This document shows positions 26,501-36,291 of a stretch of DNA of 64,000 nt, in pieces. Origin of the DNA: Phoronis australis. Taxonomy: Eukaryota > Phoronida > Phoronidae. Position numbers and translations under genes: made by a program. The stretch is from positions 258,328-322,327 of the forward strand of contig NMRA01000235.1 in NCBI GenBank assembly GCA_002633005.1, written 5' to 3'. Below the pieces are notes generated by a model. The model ran no database searches. It was not told the origin of the DNA and worked only from the letters and a program-made list of their open reading frames with translations. Each line of letters starts with the position of its first letter. The stretch's first letter is position 1.

Positions 26501-27287
26501 CACCGTGCTCATTGGCATTGCATGGTCACATTGTCTCCAGTTTGAGAAAATGAGATTTAAATTGGATTTCAATCATAATGCAGTTATGTCTTAATTCCAC
26601 TTAAGTGTAGACAGTGAAGCTATTCTAGACATATTCTTGTATTCACATGGTAGTACGTGAAGCTATTGGGGACATATTCTTGTATCCATGTTTTGAGCTG
26701 CTATAAAACTCCCTTTGCATCAAAGAAACTGAGTTTTAATTTTGACATCTAATTGCTGTAACATGGGTCTCACGTTGTTCTTTACGCTGATGGGTTGTGA
26801 TTTGTTGGCTTAGAAAGAACCGACTGTTAATACTACGGACTCAGCTCAGTGCTTTAAATGACCTGCCATGGGAAGTGAATGTGGTGACCTTGACCTTGAA
26901 CATTAGACCACATCCACGGCCGTTAAGTTAACAAGTTGAGACCACATCCATGACCGTTAAGTCAACAAGTTGAGACCACATCCATGACTGTTAAGTCAAC
27001 AAGTTGAGACTACATCCATGACCGTTGAGTCCTCTAAATAGTAGGCACAGCAGCTTTATGTAGTACAGTGTACTTGTAGCCTCAGAATGGCTGGCTCCTG
27101 ACATTAAAATGATAACTGACGCTTCTTTTAATTATGGTTATTACAGCATGCAGACTGCTGTTGCTGACAATAACTCCAAGACTAACACGTGGAGACCGGC
27201 AATCACATTATGTAAATCTTTTTTAATTGTTCTGTACTTTCAGGTTTGGTCAAGGAAGACAACCCCTATCAAAGATTCGATGCGTAA
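17520..27287 (+). CDS. PTTG1IP orthologue (PTTG1-interacting protein), seven exons
   Basis: I joined exons 17520-17691, 19815-19867, 21200-21314, 22002-22113, 22927-22992, 23775-23821 and 27244-27287. Every intron is GT-AG and all phases agree, giving 202 residues and a TAA stop (human has 180). Residues 1-20 form a signal peptide. A Thr/Ser/Gln-rich linker follows, then a PSI-like domain with cysteines 59, 67, 70, 76, 79, 85, 100 and 112 and an N-glycosylation site at Asn63. The block WGQCWINFEALIISMGVVGG enters a membrane helix (118-136), which ends in CICCCCC, probably palmitoylated. A charged helical tail (150-187) and KYGLVKEDNPYQRF close the protein, with YQRF as a tyrosine sorting signal, as in the vertebrate protein. 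In vertebrates it binds securin (PTTG1) and traffics between the cell surface, endosomes and nucleus. An in-frame ATG at 17460 would add 20 residues and spoil the signal peptide. Confidence 0.92.
18600..18910. mobile_element. Copy of a dispersed palindromic repeat (intron 1)
   Basis: This stretch shares AATTATGCGTCGCACTGTT, GATTCCTTCCAACTGGGACA, CGTGTAATCAAACTTTTC and CAACTGGCCATTTTTAACAC-like blocks, in the same order, with 19040-19310 and with 34880-35560. It has no coding capacity, so it is probably a degraded non-autonomous element. Ends are approximate. Confidence 0.6.
19040..19310. mobile_element. Second copy of the same dispersed repeat (intron 1)
   Basis: The left end, TAGAGATGGTGATATTCTCA near 19052, matches the reverse complement of the right end of the 34.9-35.6 kb element (TCACAATCTCTATTG). 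The order of shared blocks (AATTATGCCTCAC, ACACCTGTTGATGTGTTTAA, CGTAATCAAACTTG, GGCAACTGGCCATTTTTACAC) is the same as in the other copies. It is non-coding. Confidence 0.6.
19560..19772. repeat. Two-copy tandem repeat of about 118 bp (intron 1)
   Basis: GTGTTGGACATTTT followed by CTTGCAA and TACCTCCATGAAAGA occurs twice in succession with scattered substitutions, just upstream of exon 2. It is non-coding. Confidence 0.8.
19881..20747. repeat. 492-bp tandem duplication within intron 2
   Basis: The sequence from TCAATCTCTAGTCATTCAGTC at 19881 to about 20255 recurs from 20373 to about 20747 at a constant offset of 492 bp with only a few substitutions. Between the copies lies the 15-bp array at 20257-20391. 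Each copy contains a 76-codon frame, but this is intronic and lacks coding support. Confidence 0.9.
20257..20391. repeat. 15-bp minisatellite, nine copies
   Basis: TCTCTAGTCATTCAG is repeated nine times with one substitution in the eighth copy. A single N at 20256 marks its left edge, which suggests uncertain assembly of the array, so the true copy number may differ. Confidence 0.95.
22443..22515. repeat. AAT/ATG-rich microsatellite (intron 4)
   Basis: A run of AATAAT, ATAGTAATAATA and ATGATAATAATG motifs lies in intron 4. It is simple sequence with no coding support. Confidence 0.85.
22562..22652. repeat. 11-bp minisatellite (intron 4)
   Basis: TGCTGATATAG is repeated about eight times without interruption. 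Antisense frames through it give a low-complexity Ser/Ala/Tyr peptide and are artefacts. Confidence 0.92.
25530..25652. repeat. Two-copy repeat of about 64 bp (intron 6)
   Basis: GTGTATTGCTCCTGTTTATC followed by TTGGTGT, GTGAATGTCAGGGG and GGTAATCTAGCCCTT occurs twice in tandem with minor changes. It lies inside the last intron of PTTG1IP. Confidence 0.85.
25840..26175. repeat. 45-bp minisatellite, about seven copies (intron 6)
   Basis: Units contain CAAGCACACATGCCATGCA and CCAGAACTACCCACTACACC. All + frames through it are open for over 90 codons and produce periodic Thr/His/Gln peptides. This is a property of the 45-bp unit, which is a multiple of three and lacks stops, so no gene is called. 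Confidence 0.92.
26330..26475. repeat. Minisatellite of about 33 bp (intron 6)
   Basis: The phrase CACAATACCTGTACAGGTAT recurs about five times with TTTCATAT or TTTAATAT between copies. It is intronic and non-coding. Confidence 0.88.
26885..27025. repeat. Minisatellite of about 35 bp (intron 6)
   Basis: The unit ACCACATCCATGACCGTTAA followed by GTCAACAAGTTGAG recurs about four times, ending some 220 bp before the last exon of PTTG1IP. Confidence 0.88.
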
Positions 27288-27507
27288 AGTAACAAAGCCC
27301 GTCCTCACATTCCATCTCTGCATACCCAAGATTTCAAAATGCCCGTTTATGTTGTAATTTCTCAGAGTGGATATTGTCGCTGATCCCCTTTTCTTAAATT
27401 TTGATATGTCTGTTGCTTTGTGTTGTGTCAGTGCTGTTGTTGGAAACACTTTTTTTTGTTCTTAGCAAGTTTCAGACACAATTATTTGAAATAGCATTTT
27501 ATGTTAC

Positions 27508-27513
27508 AATAAA
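27508..27513 (+). terminator. Candidate PTTG1IP polyadenylation signal
   Basis: AATAAA lies 221 bp after the stop codon. A second AATAAA at 29845-29850 would give a 3' UTR of about 2.6 kb, and vertebrate PTTG1IP genes also have long 3' UTRs, so either or both may be used. Confidence 0.45.
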
Positions 27514-29965
27514 TCATACACAGTGGATGGTTTGGAGAATTTGCCACCAATATGAGGCACGTTGGGTATTAACCACTGGTGAAGTCAAGTAAAGCCTCGT
27601 TCACACTGCCACGAAGACAAAACCATGGCAGAAGGTGGTAAGATAAGTCCTTTATAGTCCTGTTTCAATGCCTGTCTATAAATTCACGTACAATAGAAAT
27701 TTAAAATCATGTTTCACCTCAACTTGGAATTAATTTCACTTCGCTGCAGGTGCAGACCGACACCAATTTGTTCAGTGTACGACAGTGACAGTGTGACGGG
27801 GGCTTAAGTGAGAACGACAGTATTATGTTGGGAGTGTTTGTGCTGTTTGACTTGAGTCTTGTACAACCTTCACTGTCTTGTTTGTAGAGTGCTTTACTCC
27901 CTTGTCAAGCGCACATATATTTGTTGTGCAAATTACTATTTGTCGTATCCGTTTGGGGTAACGCTAATAGTTGTCTTGTTACTTGTTCTTAATTGTTTAG
28001 AAGTTTAGTTTCAAATCTAAATATTGTGTTATAGGGAGCTAATTACCCACGACTAAATGGTTTTGATTTAAACACTTTGGGCATTAACTCGAAAGGATAG
28101 TGACTATATAATTATGTGAAACAGAGAAATATTTTGTATTTATTAGTCTAGTCGGCACGCCATCCTTTGGACATATATTGTAACCACAAAATTTTCATCG
28201 TCCGATAGGAAAACTTGCGTTAAGTCAGTACATTTGAGCTGATTCAAACATTGCATTGTTTCTTAGCTGGTCTTAAAACTGGACTGGAACTCGGTAGTTA
28301 GGTCTTATGATGTGGCCACCAGGTTGGGCTTTGCTAAGATAAACCCACATTTATCACTTTTGATTATATGTAATTATGTCAAGTTTAGGTTGCTGGCATT
28401 TTAAACCCTGATTGTGCACTCATTTTTTTCTGTGACTGCATATGACCTTTGAACCCCCTTCTTCACACTTGAATTGTTCTATGCAGCATTTTAATACCCT
28501 GAAAAGACTTGTTGGACCAGCTCTCTACCCCTCCGATTACCTGTGACTGTTGTGAAAGAAAAAGTTTAGACCAGACTTCACAGACATTACATATGGTGAA
28601 AAGTCACCAGATTTGGACAAGAGCACTGCACCCGTTCTTTTTGCAATTTTCGAATTTTCAGATATACAGCTGCTACAAATTAAAAATGGCATCAAATGTT
28701 TTGTGTGTGAATTACTTGATGAATCGTGCTTACAGCACAGTGAACTGTTCTTGACATTGTGAAAAATGTGATCTAAAAGAAATTCCACTCGTCAACCATT
28801 TCGAGTCCTATGTTGAAAATTGTCTTTGCCTTTTTACGAAATATTTGAAGCACCAAACAAAAAATTTAAGATATTTAGGGTCCTGCAGTATGACTAGACA
28901 ATATTGTGAGAAATTGGTCATTTGCAATGTAAGAAGGCTTAGGATAATTACTCGAGACCAACTTTGACAATTGTTTTTTTCCAAATAGATTAGATTGTGT
29001 TGCAAGTGTCCAATAAGTAAATTCTATTGTTTAATTTTGTTTACCAGTTTAACTTTGTCAGGTGTAGTATCAGTTATCTATAATTACCGGGTACCTCATT
29101 TCCACGAGATTTCTCTTTTCGGTTTTCCATTGGCTGTTAATGTTGAATTCTTGATACTTGAGTTGTATGATGCGTCTGTTATCACAAGTTCAGTTGGTGT
29201 AAGCTCACAGTTTAGGTGCCCTTGTTTACTCACCAGCTCTGTTGTCTGGCAAGAAAAGCCGACTTATTTTCTGCTATCTAAGCATCAGTAAGGTAAACGT
29301 TTTGAGGAGTCTCTATTCGCAGTCTATCTGATATGACAATACTTCATTTGTGCAACTGAAGGCTGAATGACAGTTAAAATAATGTTACATCTTAATGTTT
29401 TACATTGAGAGATTCAAAACAATGGTTTAAGTTTATGTATTTGCCTTAACAGGATGCAATTTTGTATTTTGTGTATTTCGTAGTTGAAGAATTGTGGTTT
29501 ATATGATCAGAAAACAGCTAACAAAGGTTTCATCAGACAGGGACCAAGGGATGGCCAGCAATCCTAGAAGTTGTGTTTAGCATCAGCCTTTCAAAGCATA
29601 CCTACAGCCATTTGGGCCCTGCTTGTTCAAAGTATTTATTAACAGGGTGATCTTTCAGCCAAATATGTTCATCTGCTCAATTGTACGTAGAAGTGGTGTA
29701 CTTCAGTGTAACTGGCGTTGTTAATGGTTTGACCGTGAAGATGTGTGAAAATACAGTTCTTTGGGTGTGGCTTTATTTAAATTCAAATTTTGATCATCAT
29801 TTCTATGGACTATTCTTCATTTCTATACACCTTGTGATATTTGCAATAAATTACTTAAATTTGATTGTGTCTCGTATTTTACCAACTTGGCACAAATGTA
29901 TTGCAGTGACTTGCTTCAGGTTGAGTGGGAATGCATAGAAAAGGAGCTTCCGTTGCAAATTTGAG
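27514..29965. other. PTTG1IP downstream region, no further gene recognised
   Basis: The region lacks recognisable exons. It is unusually free of minisatellites compared with its surroundings and may be PTTG1IP 3' UTR if the distal poly(A) signal at 29845 is used. Confidence 0.4.
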
Positions 29966-29968
29966 GCT

Positions 29969-30212
29969 CTGAGGAGGTAACTGGACCCATAGTTGGGCTT
30001 GGAGGGGGTAACTAGACCCATAGTTGGGCTTGGAAGGGGTAACTAGACCCATAGTTGGGCTTGGAGGGGGTAACTAGTCCCATAGTTGGGCTTGGAGGGG
30101 GTAACTAGACCCATAGTTGGGCTTGGAGGGGGTAACTAGTCCCATAGTTGGGCTTGGAGGGGGTAACTAGTCCCATAGTTGGGCTTGGAGGGGGTAACTA
30201 GACCCATAGTTG
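29969..30212. repeat. 31-bp minisatellite, about eight copies
   Basis: The unit GGGCTTGGAGGGGGTAACTA followed by GACCCATAGTT is repeated with little variation, mainly GACCC versus GTCCC. The low divergence implies recent expansion or homogenisation. Confidence 0.94.
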
Positions 30213-30967
30213 CTTAGAAATTTGTGGACAGTTATTAAACATGGGTGTCGCGCACAAAATTACAGGTGTGTGGGGTATGGAATGAAATGGCATGTATTAA
30301 ATACTGTACACAAGTGATTTATTTAACACTATTAATATGTAACACACGTCACAGAGCAAGTAGAGCATAAAACACAATGCCGCTGGGATTTACAGTAGTT
30401 CTATAATCACTGCACACCAAAAGGACTTCTGTTGACAGCACTGTACACCACACATCTATGACGTCTAAACGTCTGAAACGAAAACAATACCAGATGTTTA
30501 TAACAAGCTACATAATGGCCCAATGGTTGAGAACATAACAAGAACGGATTGCTCACAAAATTAATCATAATAAAACAAAACACGACATGCTACTGTTGAG
30601 TTTCTAAAACAGGGTATGGGAACATCAGACTTAGACCCAATTCCTGGAAGTGCAGTCTATGATTACACACGCTAACACTAGAATACAAACATTCTGAAAC
30701 ACCAGGTTTGCACAATCTGGAACTAAAAACAAGATAAATGCACAATGAAACTACAGTCTCGAGGACAAAATTCATCTGCAGTCTAGAATTAAATTAGGTC
30801 AAGAACTGGGTCAAGAGATCTCAAGTATTGAGGCTTATCCGTGAAGCTGTTCCCATGGCCTGAGAACAGATCTGACCATTGTTTATGTATGGAAATTGAC
30901 CTAAGTAAATGAAGGACTACAGTGGTAGTTGCATGTATCTCGGCTTGTTCTGTAATTGTATGTAATG

Positions 30968-31290
30968 AAACTAGTGACCAATCCCACTGACTGGGCGAGT
31001 GGGACTGGATGAGTAGGACCAGGTGAGTTGGACCGGATGAGCGGGACCGGGGAGCAGGACCAGGACATTAAGACCGGGTGAATGGGAATGAGTGAGAAGG
31101 ACCGGGTGAGTGGGACTGGGTGAGAAGGACCGGGTGAGTGGGACTGGGTGAGTGCACTGGGAGACTAGGACTGCATGGTGAGAGGGACTGCATGGTGAGA
31201 TGACTGCAAGGGTGTAGGACTGGGTGAATGGGACCAGGTGAATGGAACCTTGTGAGTGGGACTGCATGGTGAGTGGGACCGCCGATGGGT
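30968..31290. repeat. Minisatellite of GGGACTGGGTGAGT-like units
   Basis: Short units of the forms GGGACTGGGTGAGT and AGGACCGGGTGAGT repeat for about 300 bp. The antisense frames give Ser/Pro/His-rich low-complexity peptides and are not genes. Confidence 0.9.
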
Positions 31291-32009
31291 GGGACTACAT
31301 ATCCCAAGAGGACCAGTAAATGAACAAAACGCCCAATGCTGGCTCAATTTTCGTCAAAAATCCTTTTAAGGACATATCTCAGCTTCAGAACTTGCACTTT
31401 TCAGGAAAGTTCTTCTTCAAGCAAGAGAGACGGGAAGAGTGAACCAAGCCTAAGTTTGAAAGATCACAAATAAGACCACTGACGAAACAGCACCCTGAAC
31501 AAAAAAACACTAACACAATGGATCGTGAGTACGAACAACCGTGTTGGTGAGTGCCACACACCACTGTGACAGAATTAATAATACAACATCGAACAGACTG
31601 GCCACATATCACAAACTCAAATTAGTGAGGTAAATCTGCAACAGGGTGCGTACTGGTTTGATGTGAATGGTGACAGTCACAAGGTGGAGAGCGTCCCATC
31701 CATGAGTCGGCTTGCCAAAAACTGCCAAACATCATGTCTTGAAAATCGACAAAATTCTGTAAGTCTCCTCATAACAGTTCGGCAAAGAAGCTTTTTACAT
31801 ATGTTTGAGTACCGGAAGCAACAACCATGACGCCCAGTTGTTGAAAACATTAAATGATCACATATCCTGACTTGAAACAACAACCAACAACTAGGGACTA
31901 AACGGTATACATCATCATCATGAAGTGAGGACTGTTCCTTATAAATGCTAAACTACAGCTGATGTCAGGGCTTTGAAACAACTGTTCATTACTGCCCCAG
32001 AACAGGCTC

Positions 32010-32255
32010 TACAAGTTGGCTTGTCATTGCTTGTCAAGGCGGGCCATTACTTGTCAAGGCGGGCCATTGCTTATCAAGGGGGTCATTACTTGTCAAGGCG
32101 GGTGATTACTTGTCAAGGTGGGTCGTTGCTTGTCAAGGTGGGTCATTACTTGTCAAGGCGGGTCATTACTTGTCAAGGTGGGTCGTTGCTTGTCAAGGTG
32201 GGTCATTGCTTGTCATGGGCATCACTGCTTGTAAAGGCAGGTCATTGCTTGCCAT
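32010..32255. repeat. 21-bp minisatellite, about eleven copies
   Basis: The unit CATTACTTGTCAAGGCGGGT and close variants (CATTGCTTGTCAAGGTGGGT) repeat continuously. It lies about 350 bp beyond the duplicated last exon of the UQCR11 orthologue. Confidence 0.92.
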
Positions 32256-32602
32256 AGCGTGTCATTTTATGTGCCACCCAAGGTCATGAACAACGAAATG
32301 TTTGTTCTTTGTAAACCCAGAAAACACTTCTCACCCAGAGTAATGGTGAGTTTAGACCAATTTCATAGCAGCAAAACTGTCCAACTCAAAAGTTTACTTT
32401 TTGGTCAGAACTCATTTTACAATATAACAAATTTTCTGAGCTTTCATGTAAGTTCCTGAGTACTATTTTCATTCAAAAGTTCAAATGACCTTGTCCTAGT
32501 TAATATCTCCCAGTAGGGGAAAACAGGGTTGATTATCCCTCTAACAACACATGGACATCTACTAAGTAACACATAGCATCACAGACACTTACCTATCCCA
32601 TC

Positions 32603-32729
32603 TCATTTGGGCGAGTCTTCATATAGTCGAGGTCCATAGAATGGCACTTTGCCCATAACAAGCTTCCACTCACTGATGTAAAGCCCAACAACTGCAGCGG
32701 ACGCTCCAAAGATGCCTGCAGACACAACC
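32603..32729 (-). CDS. Duplicate of UQCR11 exon 2 (distal copy)
   Basis: This 127-bp segment has the same CAG acceptor (32730-32732 on the + strand), the same reading phase and the same predicted 41-residue tail as the proximal exon at 33711-33837. Differences are synonymous, including TGA in place of TAA. It could serve as an alternative terminal exon, or it may be a silent duplicate. A GTAAGT donor follows the stop by about ten bases, so the mature transcript may contain a 3' UTR intron. Its offset from the proximal copy is 1108 bp, as part of a larger duplication. Confidence 0.75.
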
Positions 32730-33464
32730 CTGGATAGAAGACATTGTACCATTCAACACTGACCCAGGATTCATAAGAGTTGCCAAAACATTACCACTCT
32801 TGCTAGTGCCCTGTACTCCCCATGATGTCATTTCCTCTCTAGTCAGGACCAAATACAATCAGTGTTGGATGAGTCATCACTACACAACACATCGGTCTAT
32901 ATTATGAGTAGGCACTTCTCTTGGACTCCTGTACATGCATATTGTTTTACACGCAAAAGTTTATGGTAAATTTTTGTTTTTAAGTACTTGTCATTTTCAC
33001 TTTAAAATTGGTTGCTCTAAAGTGGAATCTGTCCTGACATTTACATGGACAGTTATTTGTGTATTCGTAACCAATGGACTACTGACGTGATATTCGTGAT
33101 AAGTATGATAGTGACACCTTGAGGTCATAAACTGTACCACTCTTTGTAACAAGAAATGTTCCAAAGAGTTGCGAATCAAAGTCAGACTTCATTCCTCATA
33201 ACAGTCTCCAAAAGATTTGAGTAGTAAAATTTTTAATGTGAAAATTGTGTTATTTCACATACTATTCGCGGAAAAAAAAATTACTGTACAATTAAATTTG
33301 AACGATAAATCATGAAAAGCCTTTATTGAAATTCTCAAACTACACATTCTTATCTTTAATGATATGGAAAATGATACACCAGCAAGTCTGCCACTATGCA
33401 GAAACGCATATATTTCATACTTAAGTCATCAAAACGATGACTTACATCAAAGTTGTCAATCAGA

Positions 33465-33500
33465 NNNNNNNNNNNNNNNNNNNNNNNNNNNNNNNNNNNN
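33465..33500. other. Assembly gap (36 N)
   Basis: A run of 36 unknown bases lies precisely between the end of the first duplicate and the array of partial exon copies, so structure across it is uncertain. Confidence 1.
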
Positions 33501-33694
33501 ACAGACACTTACCTATCCCATCTCATTTGGGCGAGTCTTCATATAGTCGAGGTCTATACAATGGAACTTTGCCCATAACACATAGTGGAGCATCACAGAC
33601 ACTTACCTATCTCATCTCATTTGGGCGAGTCTTCATATAGTCGAGGTCTATACAATGGAACTTTGCCCATAACACATAGTATAGCATCACAGAC
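33501..33694 (-). pseudogene. Two partial UQCR11 exon-2 copies in tandem
   Basis: Two units of about 97 bp each carry the 3' half of exon 2 on the - strand, from ATGGGCAAAG to the stop codon and the GTAAGTGTCTGTG donor. They lack the acceptor and the membrane-helix half. The encoded tail would read MGKVPLYRPRLYEDSPK, with F to L and G to R changes against the full exon. They continue directly into the complete exon copy at 33701. Confidence 0.8.
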
Positions 33695-33710
33695 ACTTAC
33701 CTATCTCATC

Positions 33711-36089
33711 TTATTTGGGTGAGTCTTCATATAGTCGAGGTCCATAGAATGGCACTTTGCCCATAACAAGCTTCCACTCACTGATGTAAAGCCCAACAAC
33801 TGCAGCGGACGCTCCAAAGATGCCTGCAGACACAACCCTGGATAGAAGACATTGTACCATTCAACACTGACTCAGAATTCATAAGAGTTGCCAAAACATT
33901 ACCACTCTTGCTAGTGCCCTGTACTCCCCATGTCATTTCCCCTCTAGTCAGGACCAATATTAAAATCAGTGTTGGATGAGTCATCATTACACAACACATC
34001 AGTCTATATTATGAGTAGGCACTTCTCTTGGACTCCCATACATGCATATTCTTTTAAATGCGGTAAATTTTTGTTTTTAAGTACTTGTCATTTTCACTTT
34101 AAAATTGGTTGCTCTAAAGTGGAATCTGTCCTGACATTTACATGGACAGTTATTTGTGTATTCGTTACCAATGGACTGCTGACGTGATATTCGTGACAAG
34201 TATGATAGTCACAAGAATGATAGTGACACCTTGAGGTCATAAACTGTACCACTCTTTGTAACAAGAAATGTTCCAAAGAGTTGTGAATCAAAGTCAGACT
34301 TCATTCCTAATAACAGTCTCCAAAACATTTGAGTAGTAAAATTTTTAATGTGAAAATTGTGTTATTTCACATACTATTCGCGGAAAAAAAATTACAATTA
34401 AATTTGAACGATAAATCATGAAAAGCCTTTATTGAAATTCTCAAACTACACATTCTTATCTTTAATGATATGGAAAATGATACACCAGCAAGTCTGCCAC
34501 TATGCAGAAACGCATATATTTCATACTTAAGTCATCAAAACGATGACTTACATCAAAGTTGTCAATCAGATATGTCATACCTGGTCCCGAAGGTAACGAG
34601 CCAGGTAGCTTTTAACATAATTGGTGGGCGGGTATTTTAGTTTAGTATTGGATACTTTCAAAAAGAAATTTAGTTCTTACTAAAGTGATGACAGCTGCCA
34701 TGGTAGGTGGTACTTCAAGATTTCCCAAGCATCATCTGAATTTGGAGGTACGCGAAGTGAAAGTGTAGAATCAAGTGCCATGATAAACATTACACTCAAA
34801 TTGGCCGTCAAACATTAATCTGCAGGTGTCGAAACTGCGATCATGTGAAGTTGTGAACACATTTATCTTAAGAAATAGTACACATCAAATATAACTGCAC
34901 AGGTTTTTAACACTGCGTGCAGCAGGTGGTATGACGTCATATACCCTGGAGAGCTGTGTAAAAATGGTCAGTTTCTGCTTTTGGGAACTGAATGAAGGAC
35001 TGCTTGAAGGAAAAGTTTGATGTTTGACAACAGTTTTAGTTTGAGTTGGAAGGAATTAAAGACATTAACGACCTCCTAAGGTGTCCGTCTATGTGCAAAA
35101 GGTACATATAACAACAATGTGCACTGACTAAAACTTCAAAGCCACATTGTTATAAATACCTTGTGCTCACAAAGGGGCACTCTCGAAGGCCACTGATGTA
35201 TGTAATTCCTTCCAACTCAAACAAATACTCCCGTTATCAAACTTTTTCTTTGAGCAGTCCCTCGTTCCCAAATTCGGTAACTCACCATTTTTAACAATGT
35301 GCGCGTCAGGTGGTATGACTTCATATCCACTGGCGCACATTGTTAAAAATGGTGAGTTTTCGATTTTGGGAACTGAACGAAGAAAAAGTTCGATAACGAG
35401 AGTATTTGTTCGATTTGGAAGGAATTAAATACATCGCCGGCCTCCTAAGGTGTCCCTCTATACGCAAAAGGTATTTATAACAATGTAGCATTGATGTTTA
35501 GTCAGTGTGAGGCGTAATTCGCCGAAAATTTTCCGGTGTATGAAGCCCCATAGGAGGTTCACAATCTCTATTGCGGAGCTAATATCACAGACACTTTTAA
35601 TCAGCCTCTAGTATGACACTATATCTATATACTATAGTACATAACAGTGAGAGTGCCTGTGCTTCTATTAGCTATACAGTTAGAGTTTAATTACTGCACC
35701 CTGCCCCTGGGCCTGGCACTGCCACTTCTTCTGTTTTATCTCTCTTGAATGAAGCAATTCACAGTCGAAGCTGAGGATTCTGAAGTGGCACATGTTACGA
35801 AATACAATGATCACTAATATGAGAGGAAGGCTGTCTGGAAGTGATGCAAAGAGGCAGCAACAATGACGTGGGCAGGTAAGTTGTTCCAAAAAAATCCAGG
35901 ACGTTGAGTGTTGTGCCTTGTACTAGCCCTTGTGGAGGGGAAGAAGGAATTTTGCGGGCGATGTTAACTGGTTATTTGCCCTACTGCAACCTCGTCTACT
36001 TTGAACAGCCCTTACCAATTTTTGGCCATTTGAATTTGACGACGCCCAACTGGACTCGCCAGAGCTCGTAACGCTCCTGTTGTCCTCAT
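33711..36089 (-). CDS. UQCR11 orthologue, complex III subunit (two exons)
   Basis: Exon 1 is 36016-36089, followed by a GTAAGG donor. Exon 2 is 33711-33837, preceded by a TATCCAG acceptor. The join is in phase and gives 66 residues ending in TAA (human has 56). The junction rebuilds the conserved KNWV block. A single membrane helix (SAGIFGASAAVVGLYI, about residues 27-42) follows, then EWKLVMGKVPFYGP, which aligns with the WRLILDWVPYINGK region of the human subunit. The protein is a small, non-catalytic supernumerary subunit of the mitochondrial ubiquinol-cytochrome c reductase, in the inner membrane. The basic N terminus before the helix fits mitochondrial import without an obvious cleaved presequence. 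Exon 2 exists in two full copies encoding the same residues. The gene is convergent with PTTG1IP. Confidence 0.87.
34571..34879. other. UQCR11 intron sequence, nothing recognised
   Basis: This part of the UQCR11 intron holds no recognisable repeat or exon. Confidence 0.5.
34880..35575. mobile_element. Palindromic DNA element in the UQCR11 intron
   Basis: The core is a near-perfect inverted repeat: AACTCACCATTTTTAACAAT then GTGCGC on the left of about 35305, and its reverse complement beginning GCGCACATTGTTAAAAATGG at about 35334. Outer blocks (TCCTTCCAACTCAAACAAAT / ATTTGTTCGATTTGGAAGGA, and CCTCCTAAGGTGTCC) are also arranged in inverted order. A further half-unit begins at 34900. Related copies lie at 18600-18910 and 19040-19310. 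No transposase is encoded. Confidence 0.75.
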
Positions 36090-36171
36090 TTTAACAGTCT
36101 GTGGGAGTCCAAATGACTGACTATATTCCAAGTTCGCCAAAACTTGACCAACGTTTGTTTTACTTCCGGTC

Positions 36172-36180
36172 GAAAGAGGG
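36172..36180 (-). promoter_or_regulatory. ETS/GABP-type site upstream of UQCR11
   Basis: ACCGGAAGT on the - strand matches the GABPA (NRF-2) consensus and lies 83 bases upstream of the UQCR11 start codon. Promoters of nuclear genes for respiratory-chain subunits commonly carry such sites, so the position fits the gene's role. No TATA box is seen. Confidence 0.55.
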
Positions 36181-36291
36181 CGATAATGTGGACATGGTAT
36201 GCAGTAGCGCCCCCCGCGTCAAACTGGGAACTGACATCGGAGGACCTGTTCGGCGTCCGGCCGCAGAGCGGGGCCTCTGCATATACAACAG

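Larger units (their letters stand above)
32570..34570. repeat. Tandem duplication of about 1.1 kb containing UQCR11 exon 2
   Basis: About 32570-33464 matches about 33690-34570 nearly base for base (shared landmarks include GGTTGCTCTAAAGTGGAATC and CAAAACGATGACTTACATCA). The first copy stops exactly at the assembly gap at 33465. The two copies differ by scattered substitutions and short indels, for example in the segment near 32948 versus 34054. The duplication could be real or could represent two haplotypes placed side by side across the gap. Confidence 0.9.

Noticed and set aside
30971-31347. Antisense Ser/Pro/His-rich frames
   Set aside because: They come from a minisatellite and have no coding bias or conserved domain.
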